A stretch of DNA of 64,000 nt from Suilimivivens sp964402925 (GCA_964402925.1 CAYOED010000001.1:1-64000), one strand, 5' to 3'. Counted from the stretch's first letter, positions 52,319-61,628 are shown. Translations and numbers: made by a program. The notes: a model not told the origin generated them from the letters alone.

Positions 52319-53059
52319 ATGTACCAATTTTTTGTGGAACCCGGACAAATTCAGGGAAATAAAGTTATTATTACAGGCGGGGATGTGAATCATATCAAGA
52401 ATGTGCTTCGCATGAAACCCGGAGAAGAAATTTCCGTCAGCAACGGCGTAGACGGAAAGGAATATCGCTGCGGTATTGAAGAACTGGGCGAGGAGGAAAT
52501 CGTTTGCGAGCTTCGTTTTATAAAAGAAGAAGGAGTGGAGCTTCCCTCAAAGATTTATCTTTTCCAGGGGCTTCCCAAAGCGGATAAAATGGAGTTGATT
52601 ATTCAAAAGGCGGTGGAACTGGGGGTATATGAGATTATACCGGTTTCCTGTATGCGCGCGGTGGTGAAGCTGGATGAAAAGAAGGCAAAAAATAAAATTG
52701 CAAGGTGGCAGGGAATTGCGCAGGCGGCTGCCAAGCAAAGCCGGAGAGGCATTATTCCGCAGGTAAAAGAAGTGATGAGCTTCAAAGAGGCGGTCAGCTA
52801 CAGCAGATGTGCGGATGTAAGAATGATACCTTATGAACTTGCGGAGGACATGGAAAAGACAAGAGAATTGATTGGTGGATTACAGCTGGGAGAGGATGTT
52901 GCTGTTTTTATCGGACCGGAGGGGGGATTTGCCGGGGAAGAGATTGAAATGGCTATAAGCGAAGGGATGATCCCCATCACGCTGGGACGGCGCATCCTGC
53001 GCACGGAAACAGCAGGAATGACAGTTCTGTCTATCATAATGTACCATTTAGAGAGATAA
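52319..53059 (+). CDS. rsmE: 16S rRNA (uracil(1498)-N3)-methyltransferase
   Basis: Encodes 246 aa. PUA-like N-terminus (MYQFFVEPGQIQGNKVIITG, HIKNVLRMKPGEEI) and SPOUT domain with the knot motif VAVFIGPEGGFAGEEIEMAI and ITLGRRILRTETAGMTVLSI. Twenty bp after prmA. Confidence 0.96.
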   Translation: MYQFFVEPGQIQGNKVIITGGDVNHIKNVLRMKPGEEISVSNGVDGKEYRCGIEELGEEEIVCELRFIKEEGVELPSKIYLFQGLPKADKMELIIQKAVELGVYEIIPVSCMRAVVKLDEKKAKNKIARWQGIAQAAAKQSRRGIIPQVKEVMSFKEAVSYSRCADVRMIPYELAEDMEKTRELIGGLQLGEDVAVFIGPEGGFAGEEIEMAISEGMIPITLGRRILRTETAGMTVLSIIMYHLER

Positions 53060-53117
53060 TCATATAGTAATAGTAGGATTAAGAACGAATACTCTGTTCA
53101 GAAAGGCCAGTGATATT

Positions 53118-54272
53118 ATGGAGGTATATTTAGATAATTCGGCAACCACCAGATGTTTTGACGAGGTAGCTGCGCTGATGACCCAGATTATGTGTGAAGA
53201 CTACGGAAACTCCTCAAGTCTCCATAGAAAGGGCGTTCAGGCAGAGAAATATATCCGTTATGCAAAGGACGTAATTGCCAGAAATTTAAAGGTAAATGAA
53301 AAAGAAATCTTTTTTACTTCAGGAGGAACGGAATCAGATAACCTTGCTTTGATTGGATGCGCACATGCGAACTGCCGGAGCGGAAAACATCTGATTACGA
53401 CACAAATTGAGCACCCGGCGGTCTTAAAGACTATGAAGCACCTGGAAGAAGAAGGATTCCGGGTCACTTATCTGCCGGTAGACCAGAAAGGATGCATTCG
53501 TCTGGAAGATTTGCAGCGTGCCATCACGGGAGAAACTATATTGGTTTCCATCATGCACACCAATAATGAAGTAGGTTCCATGCAGCCCATTGCGCAGGCA
53601 GGCGCGCTGATCAAAAAGATGAACCCCAAAATCCTGTTTCATGTAGATGCAGTGCAGGGATACGGGAAGTTCAGGATATATCCCAAAAAAATGAAGATAG
53701 ATCTCTTATCTGTAAGCGGTCACAAGATCCACGGACCGAAAGGAGTCGGTTTTTTATATATAGATGAAAAAGTAAAAATCAAACCCATCCTTTTTGGCGG
53801 CGGACAGCAAGGCGGTATCCGCTCCGGTACAGAAAATGTTCCTGCCGTTGCCGGTTTGGCAAAAGCGGTTGAAATGGTTTACGGAAATCTGGATCGGGAG
53901 ATCGAAAAGCTGTACGGGATAAAGCGGGCTTTTGTCCAGGGAGTACAGAAGATTGACAATGTGATTGTAAACGGACACCCGGATGAAACGGGAGCGCCTC
54001 ATGTGGTGAGTGTTTCCGTAAGGGGTGTGCGCAGCGAGGTTCTTCTCCATGCATTGGAGGACAAAGGGATTTATGTTTCGGCAGGCAGTGCATGTTCAGC
54101 GCGCAAGCCCCAGCCTTCCGCTACCCTTCGTGCTATGGGTATTTCAGAAGAGCTGCTAGGATCTACGATTCGGTTCAGTTTTTCTGTTTTTACCACGATG
54201 GAAGAAATAAACTATACTTTACAGACAATGTATGATATAATTCCCATGCTTAGGAAATATACTCGTAATTAG
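53118..54272 (+). CDS. Cysteine desulfurase
   Basis: Encodes 384 aa. PLP-Lys203 in LLSVSGHKIHGPKGVGFLYI, His in the TQIEHPAVLKTM segment and persulfide Cys326 in GSACSARKPQPS. It supplies sulfur to ThiI encoded next, for 4-thiouridine in tRNA; in Firmicutes this pairing (NifZ-ThiI) is standard. A 12-bp-class hairpin (54286-54316) lies between the two genes. Confidence 0.93.
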   Translation: MEVYLDNSATTRCFDEVAALMTQIMCEDYGNSSSLHRKGVQAEKYIRYAKDVIARNLKVNEKEIFFTSGGTESDNLALIGCAHANCRSGKHLITTQIEHPAVLKTMKHLEEEGFRVTYLPVDQKGCIRLEDLQRAITGETILVSIMHTNNEVGSMQPIAQAGALIKKMNPKILFHVDAVQGYGKFRIYPKKMKIDLLSVSGHKIHGPKGVGFLYIDEKVKIKPILFGGGQQGGIRSGTENVPAVAGLAKAVEMVYGNLDREIEKLYGIKRAFVQGVQKIDNVIVNGHPDETGAPHVVSVSVRGVRSEVLLHALEDKGIYVSAGSACSARKPQPSATLRAMGISEELLGSTIRFSFSVFTTMEEINYTLQTMYDIIPMLRKYTRN

Positions 54273-54285
54273 GAATACTTTTTCG

Positions 54286-54316
54286 AGAAGAATGGCTCTT
54301 TTGAGTCATTCTTCTT
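54286..54316 (+). terminator. Hairpin between cysteine desulfurase and thiI
   Basis: AGAAGAATG-G-CTC pairs with GAG-T-CATTCTTCT around TTTT. Only TT follows the stem, so it may attenuate or process rather than terminate fully. Confidence 0.5.
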
Positions 54317-54345
54317 GGATGGAAAGATGCAGATAGGAGCAAAAG

Positions 54346-55530
54346 ATGTTTAGTGCATTTTTGATTAAGTACGCGGAGATTGGCGTAAAAGGGAAAAATA
54401 AGTATTTATTTGAAGAGGCTTTGGTACAGCAGATAAAGTATGCACTGAAACGGTGTGAAGGAGAGTTCAAAGTCACGCGGACAGACGGAAGGATTTATGT
54501 GCATGCACTGTCAGACTTTGATTTTGATGAGACGGTGGACAACCTGAAAACTGTTTTTGGTATTTCAGGAATCTGCCCGGTCATTCACGTTGAAGATGAA
54601 GGATATGAGAAACTTGCCGAAAAACTGGTGGAATATGTGGACAAGGTATATGAAGACAAGAATATCACCTTTAAAGTACATGCCAGAAGAGCAAGGAAAA
54701 ATTATCCTATGAATTCCATGGAACTCAACATGGAATTGGGCGGTGCGGTACTGGATGCATTTCCGGAAATGAAAGTGGATGTACATCATCCGGAAGTGAT
54801 GCTGTATGTAGAAATCAGGGAAAAGATTTATATTTATTCCATAGAAATTCCGGGACCGGGCGGTATGCCGGTGGGAAGCAACGGAAAGGCAATGCTTCTT
54901 TTGTCGGGAGGAATCGATTCTCCTGTAGCCGGATACATGATTGCAAAGCGTGGGGTCAAGATTGATGCGGTTTATTTTCATGCCCCTCCTTATACCAGTG
55001 ACAGGGCAAAGCAGAAAGTGATAGATCTGGCTAAACTGGTATCCCGTTATGCGGGACCGGTTTATCTCCACATCATTAATTTTACGGATATACAGCTTTA
55101 CATTTATGAAAAGTGTCCTCATGAGGAACTTACCATTATCATGCGCAGGTATATGATGAAGATTGCGGAAAAGATTGCCAAAGAAAATGACTGCCTGGGA
55201 CTGATTACGGGAGAAAGTATCGGTCAGGTGGCATCCCAGACGGTACAGTCGCTGGCTGTTACCAATGAGGTGTGTACGCTTCCGGTATTCCGTCCGCTGA
55301 TTGGATTTGATAAGATGGAAATCGTGGATGTCTCGGAGAAGATTGGAACCTATGAAACTTCCATTTTGCCCTACGAAGACTGCTGTACAATCTTCGTTGC
55401 AAAGCATCCAGTGACAAAGCCCAACTTAAATGTGATTAAACGGCATGAGCAGAATCTGGAAGAAAAGATAGACGAACTGGTGCAAAAAGCGTTGGATACA
55501 GATGAACTTGTCATAGCAAGATGGGAATGA
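54346..55530 (+). CDS. thiI: tRNA 4-thiouridine synthase ThiI (without rhodanese domain)
   Basis: Encodes 394 aa. Ferredoxin-like and THUMP domains (about residues 1-165), then the PP-loop ATPase with AMLLLSGGIDSPVAGYMIAK. The rhodanese domain of enterobacterial ThiI is absent, as usual in Firmicutes, so sulfur must come directly from the neighbouring cysteine desulfurase (known of the family). AGGAGCAAAAG precedes the ATG. Confidence 0.95.
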   Translation: MFSAFLIKYAEIGVKGKNKYLFEEALVQQIKYALKRCEGEFKVTRTDGRIYVHALSDFDFDETVDNLKTVFGISGICPVIHVEDEGYEKLAEKLVEYVDKVYEDKNITFKVHARRARKNYPMNSMELNMELGGAVLDAFPEMKVDVHHPEVMLYVEIREKIYIYSIEIPGPGGMPVGSNGKAMLLLSGGIDSPVAGYMIAKRGVKIDAVYFHAPPYTSDRAKQKVIDLAKLVSRYAGPVYLHIINFTDIQLYIYEKCPHEELTIIMRRYMMKIAEKIAKENDCLGLITGESIGQVASQTVQSLAVTNEVCTLPVFRPLIGFDKMEIVDVSEKIGTYETSILPYEDCCTIFVAKHPVTKPNLNVIKRHEQNLEEKIDELVQKALDTDELVIARWE

Positions 55531-55539
55531 ATCTAGCGT

Positions 55540-55567
55540 AAAAAAGGAGCTGGCAATAAGCCAGCTC
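55540..55567 (-). terminator. Terminator of the minus-strand HPr-like gene
   Basis: GAGCTGGC (55547-55554) pairs with GCCAGCTC (55560-55567). On the minus strand the stem is followed by TTTTTT (plus AAAAAA at 55541-55546). Confidence 0.85.
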
Positions 55568-55577
55568 GCTATATTCA

Positions 55578-55808
55578 TTAAATTAAGTAAGGTTTGATAA
55601 TCTCAAGAACTTCATCAACGTTTTCTTCTGCATGGATATTTAAGTCGATTGGCTTGGATAAGTCTAAGCTGAAGATACCCATAATGGATTTGGCATCAAT
55701 TACATATCTTCCGGATACTAAATCAAAGTCATAATCGAATTTTGTAATATCATTTACAAAAGATTTTACCTTGTCAATTGAATTTAATGAAATCTGAACT
55801 GTTTTCAT
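55578..55808 (-). CDS. HPr-like protein retaining the Ser46 region but lacking His15 (Crh-like)
   Basis: Encodes 76 aa. Residues 36-51 (VIDAKSIMGIFSLDLS) match the HPr regulatory segment KSIMGVMSL, with Ser41 in the place of HPr Ser46. The active-site loop GxHARPA is missing; the N-terminus reads ISLNSIDKVKSFVNDIT. In Bacillus, Crh has this pattern and acts with CcpA in catabolite repression (known); the same role here is inference. GGAGG precedes the ATG on the minus strand. Confidence 0.8.
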   Translation of the reverse strand: MKTVQISLNSIDKVKSFVNDITKFDYDFDLVSGRYVIDAKSIMGIFSLDLSKPIDLNIHAEENVDEVLEIIKPYLI

Positions 55809-55848
55809 TGGGAATTACCTCCTTAAATTTTTCATACCTTCTGCTAAT

Positions 55849-55877
55849 ATAGTAAAGGGTTGAACCTCAAAAGTCAA
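55849..55877 (-). promoter_or_regulatory. Promoter of the HPr-like gene
   Basis: On the minus strand TTGACT (plus 55872-55877) and TACTAT (plus 55849-55854) lie 17 bp apart, 40 bp upstream of the start. A close sigma-A match. Confidence 0.6.
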
Positions 55878-55934
55878 TGATAAAACAACACAAAAAAGAA
55901 GCCTTTCAATAAAGAGCGCAAATGGGGGCACAAT

Positions 55935-57275
55935 ATGAAAAGTGTAGCATTTCATAACCTTGGATGCAAGGTGAATGGATACGAGATGGACTATATGCAG
56001 CAAATATTAAAAGAGAGAGGCTATAGCATTGTACCATTTGATGAAAAAGCTGATATTTATATTATAAACACCTGTACCGTGACCAATATAGCGGACAGAA
56101 AAAGCAGACAGATGCTTCATCGTGCAAAAAAATTAAATCCCGAGTCTATAGTGGTGGCGGTGGGATGCTATGTGCAGACAGGAACCGAAGACGCCTTAAA
56201 GGATATGAGCATTGATCTTGCAATCGGCAACAACCGGAAAAAAGACCTTATTCCTATTCTTGAGGAATATCTGGCGGAAAAAGAAGAAACCGGGCGGGAT
56301 AAGACCCTGCAGGGAAAAACCATTATAGATATTAACAAGACCCATGAGTATGAGTCCATGAAGCTGACCCACACGGCGGAGCACACCAGAGCATTCATCA
56401 AAGTGCAGGACGGCTGTAATCAGTTCTGCTCTTACTGCATTATTCCTTACGCCAGAGGCAGGATCAGAAGCCGCGAAATGGACGAGGTCGTAGATGAGAT
56501 AAAAGGTCTTGCGGAAAACGGCTACAAAGAAGTAGTGCTTACAGGTATCCATTTAAGTTCCTATGGAATGACAGGCGGAAATGATTTTTCGACCAGTCAG
56601 CTGCTCTCCCTGATACAGACCGTGGAACGGATTCCGGGAATCGAACGCATCCGTCTGGGATCCTTAGAGCCCAGGATCATCACAGAGGAATTTGCCCGGG
56701 GACTTTCCCAGTGTGCCGGGATCTGTCCTCATTTTCATCTTTCCCTTCAAAGCGGCTGTGATTCCGTTCTTGAAAGAATGAATAGAAAATATTCAGCAGA
56801 GCAATACTATGAAAAGGTATGTATCCTAAGGAAGTATTTTGAAGAACCGGCAATTACCACAGATGTGATCGTGGGCTTTCCGCAGGAAACAGAAGAGGAG
56901 TTTGAAAAAACACGGCTGTTTCTTCAAAAAGTGGGATTCTATGAAATGCATGTATTTAAATATTCCAGAAGAAAAGGAACTCCGGCTGCGGCTATGGATG
57001 GACAGATTCCGGAGGATATTAAAAACATGCGCAGCAGTGTGCTTCTGGAGTTAGACAAGGAGATGTCCCGCCGGTATCGAGAGATGCATATACATAAGGA
57101 TGCAGAAGTGCTGTTTGAGGAAGAAAAGATCATAAAAGGGAAAAGGTATCAGACAGGTCATACCAAAGAGTACATTCGTGCGGCTTTTGAAACCGGGGAA
57201 AACCTCTCCGGTCAGATACGGCGGGGCGCTCTGACAGAGTTTCTGGAGCCGGATATTTTATTGTTTAGACCGTAA
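55935..57275 (+). CDS. mtaB: tRNA N6-threonylcarbamoyladenosine methylthiotransferase
   Basis: Encodes 446 aa. The N-terminal MTTase domain begins SVAFHNLGCKVNGYEMDYMQ with further cluster cysteines in IINTCTVTN and VVAVGCYVQTG. The radical SAM motif is FIKVQDGCNQFCSYCIIPYA. A C-terminal TRAM-like domain follows. The order matches MtaB rather than MiaB. It adds a methylthio group to t6A37 of tRNA. GGGGG precedes the ATG. Confidence 0.94.
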   Translation: MKSVAFHNLGCKVNGYEMDYMQQILKERGYSIVPFDEKADIYIINTCTVTNIADRKSRQMLHRAKKLNPESIVVAVGCYVQTGTEDALKDMSIDLAIGNNRKKDLIPILEEYLAEKEETGRDKTLQGKTIIDINKTHEYESMKLTHTAEHTRAFIKVQDGCNQFCSYCIIPYARGRIRSREMDEVVDEIKGLAENGYKEVVLTGIHLSSYGMTGGNDFSTSQLLSLIQTVERIPGIERIRLGSLEPRIITEEFARGLSQCAGICPHFHLSLQSGCDSVLERMNRKYSAEQYYEKVCILRKYFEEPAITTDVIVGFPQETEEEFEKTRLFLQKVGFYEMHVFKYSRRKGTPAAAMDGQIPEDIKNMRSSVLLELDKEMSRRYREMHIHKDAEVLFEEEKIIKGKRYQTGHTKEYIRAAFETGENLSGQIRRGALTEFLEPDILLFRP

Positions 57276-57345
57276 ATCCATTGAATTTTATGGAAAAATA
57301 GGGTAAGATAAGAGCAAATGAATGTTGTGATATGAGGTATTTAAT

Positions 57346-57606
57346 ATGCAGGATTTGGGAAATACACAATTTTTTAAAGTAGAGACAGACAGCACCAGCG
57401 TAAAAGGCATCCTTGCGGATGTTTATGCGGCATTGACGGAAAAAGGTTATAATCCTGTTAATCAGATTGTGGGATATATCATGTCCGGGGATCCCACATA
57501 CATTACCAGCTACAAAAATGCCCGAAGCCTTATCATGAGGATTGAGAGGGATGAACTGGTAGAAGAGATGCTGACAGAGTATATTAAGAATAATCACTGG
57601 AAATAA
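57346..57606 (+). CDS. ireB: IreB family regulatory phosphoprotein
   Basis: Encodes 86 aa, the usual size of DUF965. TQFFKVETDSTSVKGILADV, ALTEKGYNPVNQIVGYIMSG and DPTYITSYKNARSLIMRIER are diagnostic. In Enterococcus, IreB is phosphorylated by the Ser/Thr kinase IreK and affects cephalosporin resistance (known). First gene of ireB-ruvX-DUF1292-rnj. Confidence 0.95.
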   Translation: MQDLGNTQFFKVETDSTSVKGILADVYAALTEKGYNPVNQIVGYIMSGDPTYITSYKNARSLIMRIERDELVEEMLTEYIKNNHWK

Positions 57607-57641
57607 GCATGACCGGATGACGGAAAGAGACATAGATTGAT

Positions 57642-58079
57642 ATGCGTATAATGGGTTTGGATTTTGGAGCCAAAACAGTAGGGGTGGCAATTAGCGACCC
57701 TCTGCTTATTACTGCTCAGGGAATAGAAATCATAAGAAGAAAAGATGAAAATAAACTGCGCCAGACACTGGCAAGGATAGAGGCTCTGATACAGGAATAT
57801 CAGGTTGAGGAGATCGTTCTTGGATTACCTAAAAACATGAATGACACTTTAGGACCAAGGGTAGAGGCAACGCTGGAGTTTAAGGACAAGCTGGAGAGGC
57901 GGACCGGGCTTACAGTACATACCTGGGATGAAAGACTGACCACTGTGGCAGCAGATAAGGCAATGATGGAAGCCGGAATACGGAGAGAAAATCGTAAAGA
58001 TTACGTGGATCAGATTGCCGCGGTGCTTATTTTGCAGGGATTTTTGGACTGTAGAAAAATGAAGCAAGGAGAAAAATGA
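57642..58079 (+). CDS. ruvX: Holliday-junction resolvase-like protein YqgF/RuvX
   Basis: Encodes 145 aa. RNase H fold: MRIMGLDFGAKTVGVAISDP with catalytic Asp, EEIVLGLPKNMNDTLGPR, and VHTWDERLTT then RKDYVDQIAAVLILQGFL. In bacteria YqgF also trims pre-16S rRNA. Its stop overlaps the next start by one base region. Confidence 0.94.
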   Translation: MRIMGLDFGAKTVGVAISDPLLITAQGIEIIRRKDENKLRQTLARIEALIQEYQVEEIVLGLPKNMNDTLGPRVEATLEFKDKLERRTGLTVHTWDERLTTVAADKAMMEAGIRRENRKDYVDQIAAVLILQGFLDCRKMKQGEK

Positions 58080-58349
58080 TTGGAAAAGATTAAATTTACT
58101 CTTGATACGAAGGAGAGTGCAACACTTGAAAGTGTAGAGTTTTACGTTTTGGAGCAGACGAAACTTGGCGGAAACCAGTATCTTCTGGTGACGGATGTTC
58201 AGGAAGGTGATGGAGAGGCCCTGATATTGAAGGAAATCTCCGGGCAGGGATCGAAGGAACTTGTTTATGAGATTGTAGATGATGATACGGAAATGTCCGC
58301 GGTGGCTGCTGTGTTTGAAAATCTTCTTGAAGACGTTGAACTTACGTAA
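58080..58349 (+). CDS. DUF1292 protein
   Basis: Encodes 89 aa from a TTG start, with AAGGAGAAAAATGA upstream. LESVEFYVLEQTKLGGNQYL, LVTDVQEGDGEALILKEI is typical of DUF1292, always near ireB/ruvX in Firmicutes. Function unknown. Confidence 0.88.
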   Translation: MEKIKFTLDTKESATLESVEFYVLEQTKLGGNQYLLVTDVQEGDGEALILKEISGQGSKELVYEIVDDDTEMSAVAAVFENLLEDVELT

Positions 58350-58395
58350 GGCTTTAAAATTTATGAGAAAAACGGATTACCGGAGGTAGAACTGA

Positions 58396-60069
58396 TTGAA
58401 AAAAAATGAACAGAAAAGCAGCTTGGGACTAAAGATAATTCCGCTCGGAGGTCTTGAGCAGATTGGCATGAATATTACTGCCTTTGAATACGAAGACAGT
58501 ATTATTGTGGTAGACTGCGGTCTTTCATTCCCGGAAGATGATATGCTGGGAATCGATCTGGTTATTCCAGATGTAACTTACCTGAAAAATAATATAGAGA
58601 AGGTCAAGGGATTTGTTATCACCCACGGGCACGAGGATCATATCGGTGCTCTTCCCTATGTGCTCCGTGACATCAACGCACCCATATATGCGACGAAGCT
58701 GACTATGGGAATTATTGAGAACAAATTAAAAGAGCATAATCTGACGAACCACACAAAGCGGAAGGTGGTAAAGTTCGGACAGTCCATCAATTTGGGACAG
58801 TTTAGAATCGAGTTTATCAAGACGAATCACAGTATTGTAGATGCGGCGGCGCTGGCGATTTATTCCCCGGCAGGTATTGTAGTGCATACAGGCGATTTTA
58901 AAGTGGATTACACACCTGTATTTGGGGATGCAATTGATTTGCAGCGTTTTGCTGAAATCGGCAAAAAGGGCGTGCTGGCGCTTATGTGTGACTCTACCAA
59001 TGCAGAGAGACCGGGATTTACAGCATCAGAGCGTACAGTAGGAAAAACATTTGACATTTTATTTGAGGAGCATAAAAATACACGTATCATCATTGCAACC
59101 TTTGCCTCCAATGTGGACAGGGTGCAGCAGATTATCGATTCTGCTTACAAGTTCGGACGCAAGGTCGTGGTGGAAGGCCGCAGTATGGTAAACATTATCG
59201 AGACGGCAACGAACCTTGGCTATCTGAATATTCCTGATAATACATTGATTGACATTGAAATGCTGAAAAACTATCCCGATGAAAAGACGGTCATCATTAC
59301 CACTGGAAGTCAGGGAGAAAGCATGGCGGCTTTAAGCCGGATGGCGGAAGATAATCACCGTAAGATTTCTATAGGACCTACAGATACCATTATTTTCTCT
59401 TCCCATCCAATTCCTGGAAATGAGAAGGCAGTTACAAATGTGATCAATGAACTGCTCCTTAAGGGTGCTGATGTGATCTTCCAGGACGTGCATGTTTCAG
59501 GACATGCCTGCCAGGAGGAGATTAAACTGCTTTATACACTGGTGCGACCTAAATATGCGATTCCGGTACACGGAGAATTTAAGCATCTGAAGGCACAGGC
59601 AAAAATTGCCAGAGAACTGGGATTTGCCAAAGAAAATATTTTTATTTTGCAGTCAGGAGATGTTCTGGAACTTTCTGAAGAAAAAGCACAAGTGACAGGC
59701 AAGGTCCCGGTAGGTGACATTCTGGTGGATGGACTGGGAGTCGGTGATGTGGGAAATATTGTGCTGAGAGACAGACAGCATCTTGCAGAAGATGGAATTA
59801 TGATTGTTGTGCTCGGATTAGACGGGGCAACGGACGAGCTGGTGAGCGGACCGGATATTGTATCCAGAGGGTTTGTATATGTCAGGGAGTCTGATGAATT
59901 GATGGATGAAGCCAGGATTGTGGTCAATGAGGCAATTGAAGGATGCCTTGGAAGGGGAATTGCTGATTGGGGCAAGTTAAAAGGTGCCATCAAGGATTCT
60001 CTGGGTGAATATGTCTGGAGGAAGACGAAACGCCGTCCCATGATTCTGCCTATCATAATGGATATATAA
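58396..60069 (+). CDS. rnj: Ribonuclease J
   Basis: Encodes 557 aa from a TTG start with GGAGG nine bases upstream. The metallo-beta-lactamase/beta-CASP nuclease has the metal motif HGHEDH at residues 77-82, LGGLEQIGMNITAFEYED, HTGDFKVDYTP, and the beta-CASP signatures MCDSTNAERPG and TTGSQGESMAALSRMA. It decays and matures RNA by 5'-exo and endo activity. Confidence 0.96.
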   Translation: MKKNEQKSSLGLKIIPLGGLEQIGMNITAFEYEDSIIVVDCGLSFPEDDMLGIDLVIPDVTYLKNNIEKVKGFVITHGHEDHIGALPYVLRDINAPIYATKLTMGIIENKLKEHNLTNHTKRKVVKFGQSINLGQFRIEFIKTNHSIVDAAALAIYSPAGIVVHTGDFKVDYTPVFGDAIDLQRFAEIGKKGVLALMCDSTNAERPGFTASERTVGKTFDILFEEHKNTRIIIATFASNVDRVQQIIDSAYKFGRKVVVEGRSMVNIIETATNLGYLNIPDNTLIDIEMLKNYPDEKTVIITTGSQGESMAALSRMAEDNHRKISIGPTDTIIFSSHPIPGNEKAVTNVINELLLKGADVIFQDVHVSGHACQEEIKLLYTLVRPKYAIPVHGEFKHLKAQAKIARELGFAKENIFILQSGDVLELSEEKAQVTGKVPVGDILVDGLGVGDVGNIVLRDRQHLAEDGIMIVVLGLDGATDELVSGPDIVSRGFVYVRESDELMDEARIVVNEAIEGCLGRGIADWGKLKGAIKDSLGEYVWRKTKRRPMILPIIMDI

Positions 60070-60083
60070 GGAGATAAAGAGTC

Positions 60084-60416
60084 ATGTTGGATCATCATAT
60101 GGAAACAGCGGCTGGAAAATTTGTCAAAGCAATTAAAGATACGGACACTTACAAGGGATATTGCTGCCAGCTGGAAAAAATCAAAAAAAGTCCGGCGCTT
60201 TTTCAACAGGTCAATGAGTTTCGGCAGAAGAATTATGAGATTCAAAATACCGGTCAGGCAAACGATTTGTTTGATAAATTGGATGCTTTTGAAAAAGAAT
60301 ATGAGAAGTTCCGTGAAAATCCCATTGTGGACGATTTCCTGAAAGCAGAGCTGGCTTTTTGCAGGTTGATGCAGGAAATCAATATAATCATCACAAAGGA
60401 ATTAGATTTTGAGTAA
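60084..60416 (+). CDS. YlbF/YmcA (DUF964) family protein
   Basis: Encodes 110 aa, all helical: AAGKFVKAIKDTDTYKGYCC, QLEKIKKSPALFQQVNEFRQ and DDFLKAELAFCRLMQEINII, the DUF964 pattern. In Bacillus, YlbF (RicF) and YmcA (RicA) join RicT, which this window encodes at 6255. It lies 14 bp after RNase J. Confidence 0.88.
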   Translation: MLDHHMETAAGKFVKAIKDTDTYKGYCCQLEKIKKSPALFQQVNEFRQKNYEIQNTGQANDLFDKLDAFEKEYEKFRENPIVDDFLKAELAFCRLMQEINIIITKELDFE

Positions 60417-60463
60417 ATGATTTCTCTTAAGTCTATCAGTTTTGAGAGAGGAATGGCTGTTTT

Positions 60464-60952
60464 ATGAATGTAAAGTATTTAGTATTCACAGTGGTGGAAA
60501 CCATCATTAAGGTCGTAGTAGTTGCTGCGGTAATTCTATATGTTTTCCGGACGGCGACGCAGGCATATGATTTTGGTTATCGGGTGTTTGCGGATCAGCC
60601 GGTATCTGCTTCCGAGGGCAGGACGATCACGGTCAGTGTAGCGCAGGATGCATCTGTGAAGGAAATTGCACAGATGCTGGAAGAAAAGGGACTGATCGAG
60701 GATGCAAATCTGTTTGTGGTGCAGGAACTGCTTTCTGCCCAGCATGGAAAAATTGTTTCCGGTATTTATGACCTTAGCACAAATATGACGGCGGCACAGA
60801 TGCTCGAAATCATGTCCCCGGCTGCAGCGGAGACGGAGGAAGAAGCGTCAGCAAGTGTACCTGAAAGTACGCCGGAGGAGATGCCCGAAGATATGACGGA
60901 AGGCGTATCAGAAGATGGAGCGGAAGGTTCGCAGCAGGTAGAAAACCAATAA
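60464..60952 (+). CDS. MltG-like (YceG/YrrL) short membrane protein
   Basis: Encodes 162 aa. One N-terminal membrane helix (FTVVETIIKVVVVAAVILYV), then the N-terminal LysM-like module of endolytic transglycosylase MltG (ITVSVAQDASVKEIAQMLEE, KGLIEDANLFVV, SGIYDLSTNMTAAQMLEIM), ending in an acidic Ser/Pro/Glu tail. The catalytic part of MltG is missing, so it is a short relative. It occupies the yrrL position ahead of yrrM and yrrN/O homologues. Confidence 0.8.
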   Translation: MNVKYLVFTVVETIIKVVVVAAVILYVFRTATQAYDFGYRVFADQPVSASEGRTITVSVAQDASVKEIAQMLEEKGLIEDANLFVVQELLSAQHGKIVSGIYDLSTNMTAAQMLEIMSPAAAETEEEASASVPESTPEEMPEDMTEGVSEDGAEGSQQVENQ

Positions 60953-60962
60953 AGCATAAAGG

Positions 60963-61616
60963 ATGAAAAACGTGATTACGGAAGAAAGAGTCAGCACTTT
61001 TATAAATTCTTTTGACACGGGAAATACTCCGTTTTTAAATGAACTAGAGCAATTTGCATTAAAAACCAATGTACCTGTCATCAGACCTCAGATGCAGAGC
61101 TTTTTGAAGCTCCTTCTTGCGATAAAGCAGCCGAAGCAGATCTTGGAGGTGGGGACAGCCATTGGTTTTTCTGCGTTGCTGATGAGCGAGTATGGACCGG
61201 TTGATTGTAAGATTACCACCATAGAAAAATATGAGAAAAGAATCCCTATTGCCAAGGAAAACTTTAAAAAAGCAGGTAAGGAAAAAGAGATTTGCTTGTT
61301 AGAAGGGGATGCCGCTGAAATTCTAAAGGAACTGGTGGGACCATATGATTTTATTTTCATGGACGCCGCGAAGGGACAATACATTCATTTTCTGCCGGAT
61401 ATCTTAAAATTAATGCCGGCGGGAGGTCTTTTGATCTCTGACAATGTACTTCAAGATGGGGATGTGATGGAATCGCGGTTTGCGGTGACAAGAAGGGATC
61501 GTACCATTCACAGCAGGATGCGGGAATACCTGTATGAGTTAAAACATAATGAGCAGCTTTTGACAGATATCCTGCCCATAGGAGACGGCGTGACGGTAAG
61601 CGTAAAACGGAAATGA
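60963..61616 (+). CDS. trmR: tRNA 5-hydroxyuridine methyltransferase-like O-methyltransferase (YrrM type)
   Basis: Encodes 217 aa. SAM-binding ILEVGTAIGFSALLMSEYG, the metal-binding DFIFMDAAKGQYIHFLPDIL and GGLLISDNVLQDGDVMES define the class I O-methyltransferases. Gene order with the MltG-like protein and U32 peptidase is that of Bacillus yrrL-yrrM-yrrN, where YrrM (TrmR) methylates 5-hydroxyuridine at tRNA position 34. The TrmR name rests on that context. Confidence 0.82.
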   Translation: MKNVITEERVSTFINSFDTGNTPFLNELEQFALKTNVPVIRPQMQSFLKLLLAIKQPKQILEVGTAIGFSALLMSEYGPVDCKITTIEKYEKRIPIAKENFKKAGKEKEICLLEGDAAEILKELVGPYDFIFMDAAKGQYIHFLPDILKLMPAGGLLISDNVLQDGDVMESRFAVTRRDRTIHSRMREYLYELKHNEQLLTDILPIGDGVTVSVKRK

Positions 61617-61628
61617 GGAATCTTTGGA

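Noticed and set aside
54565..55407. 280-codon minus-strand open frame
   Set aside because: Antisense to thiI, whose plus-strand product is full length with clear motifs; the minus product is His/Arg-rich without family features or a ribosome site.
59532..60245. 237-codon minus-strand open frame
   Set aside because: Antisense to the RNase J gene; serine-rich shadow composition and no start signal.
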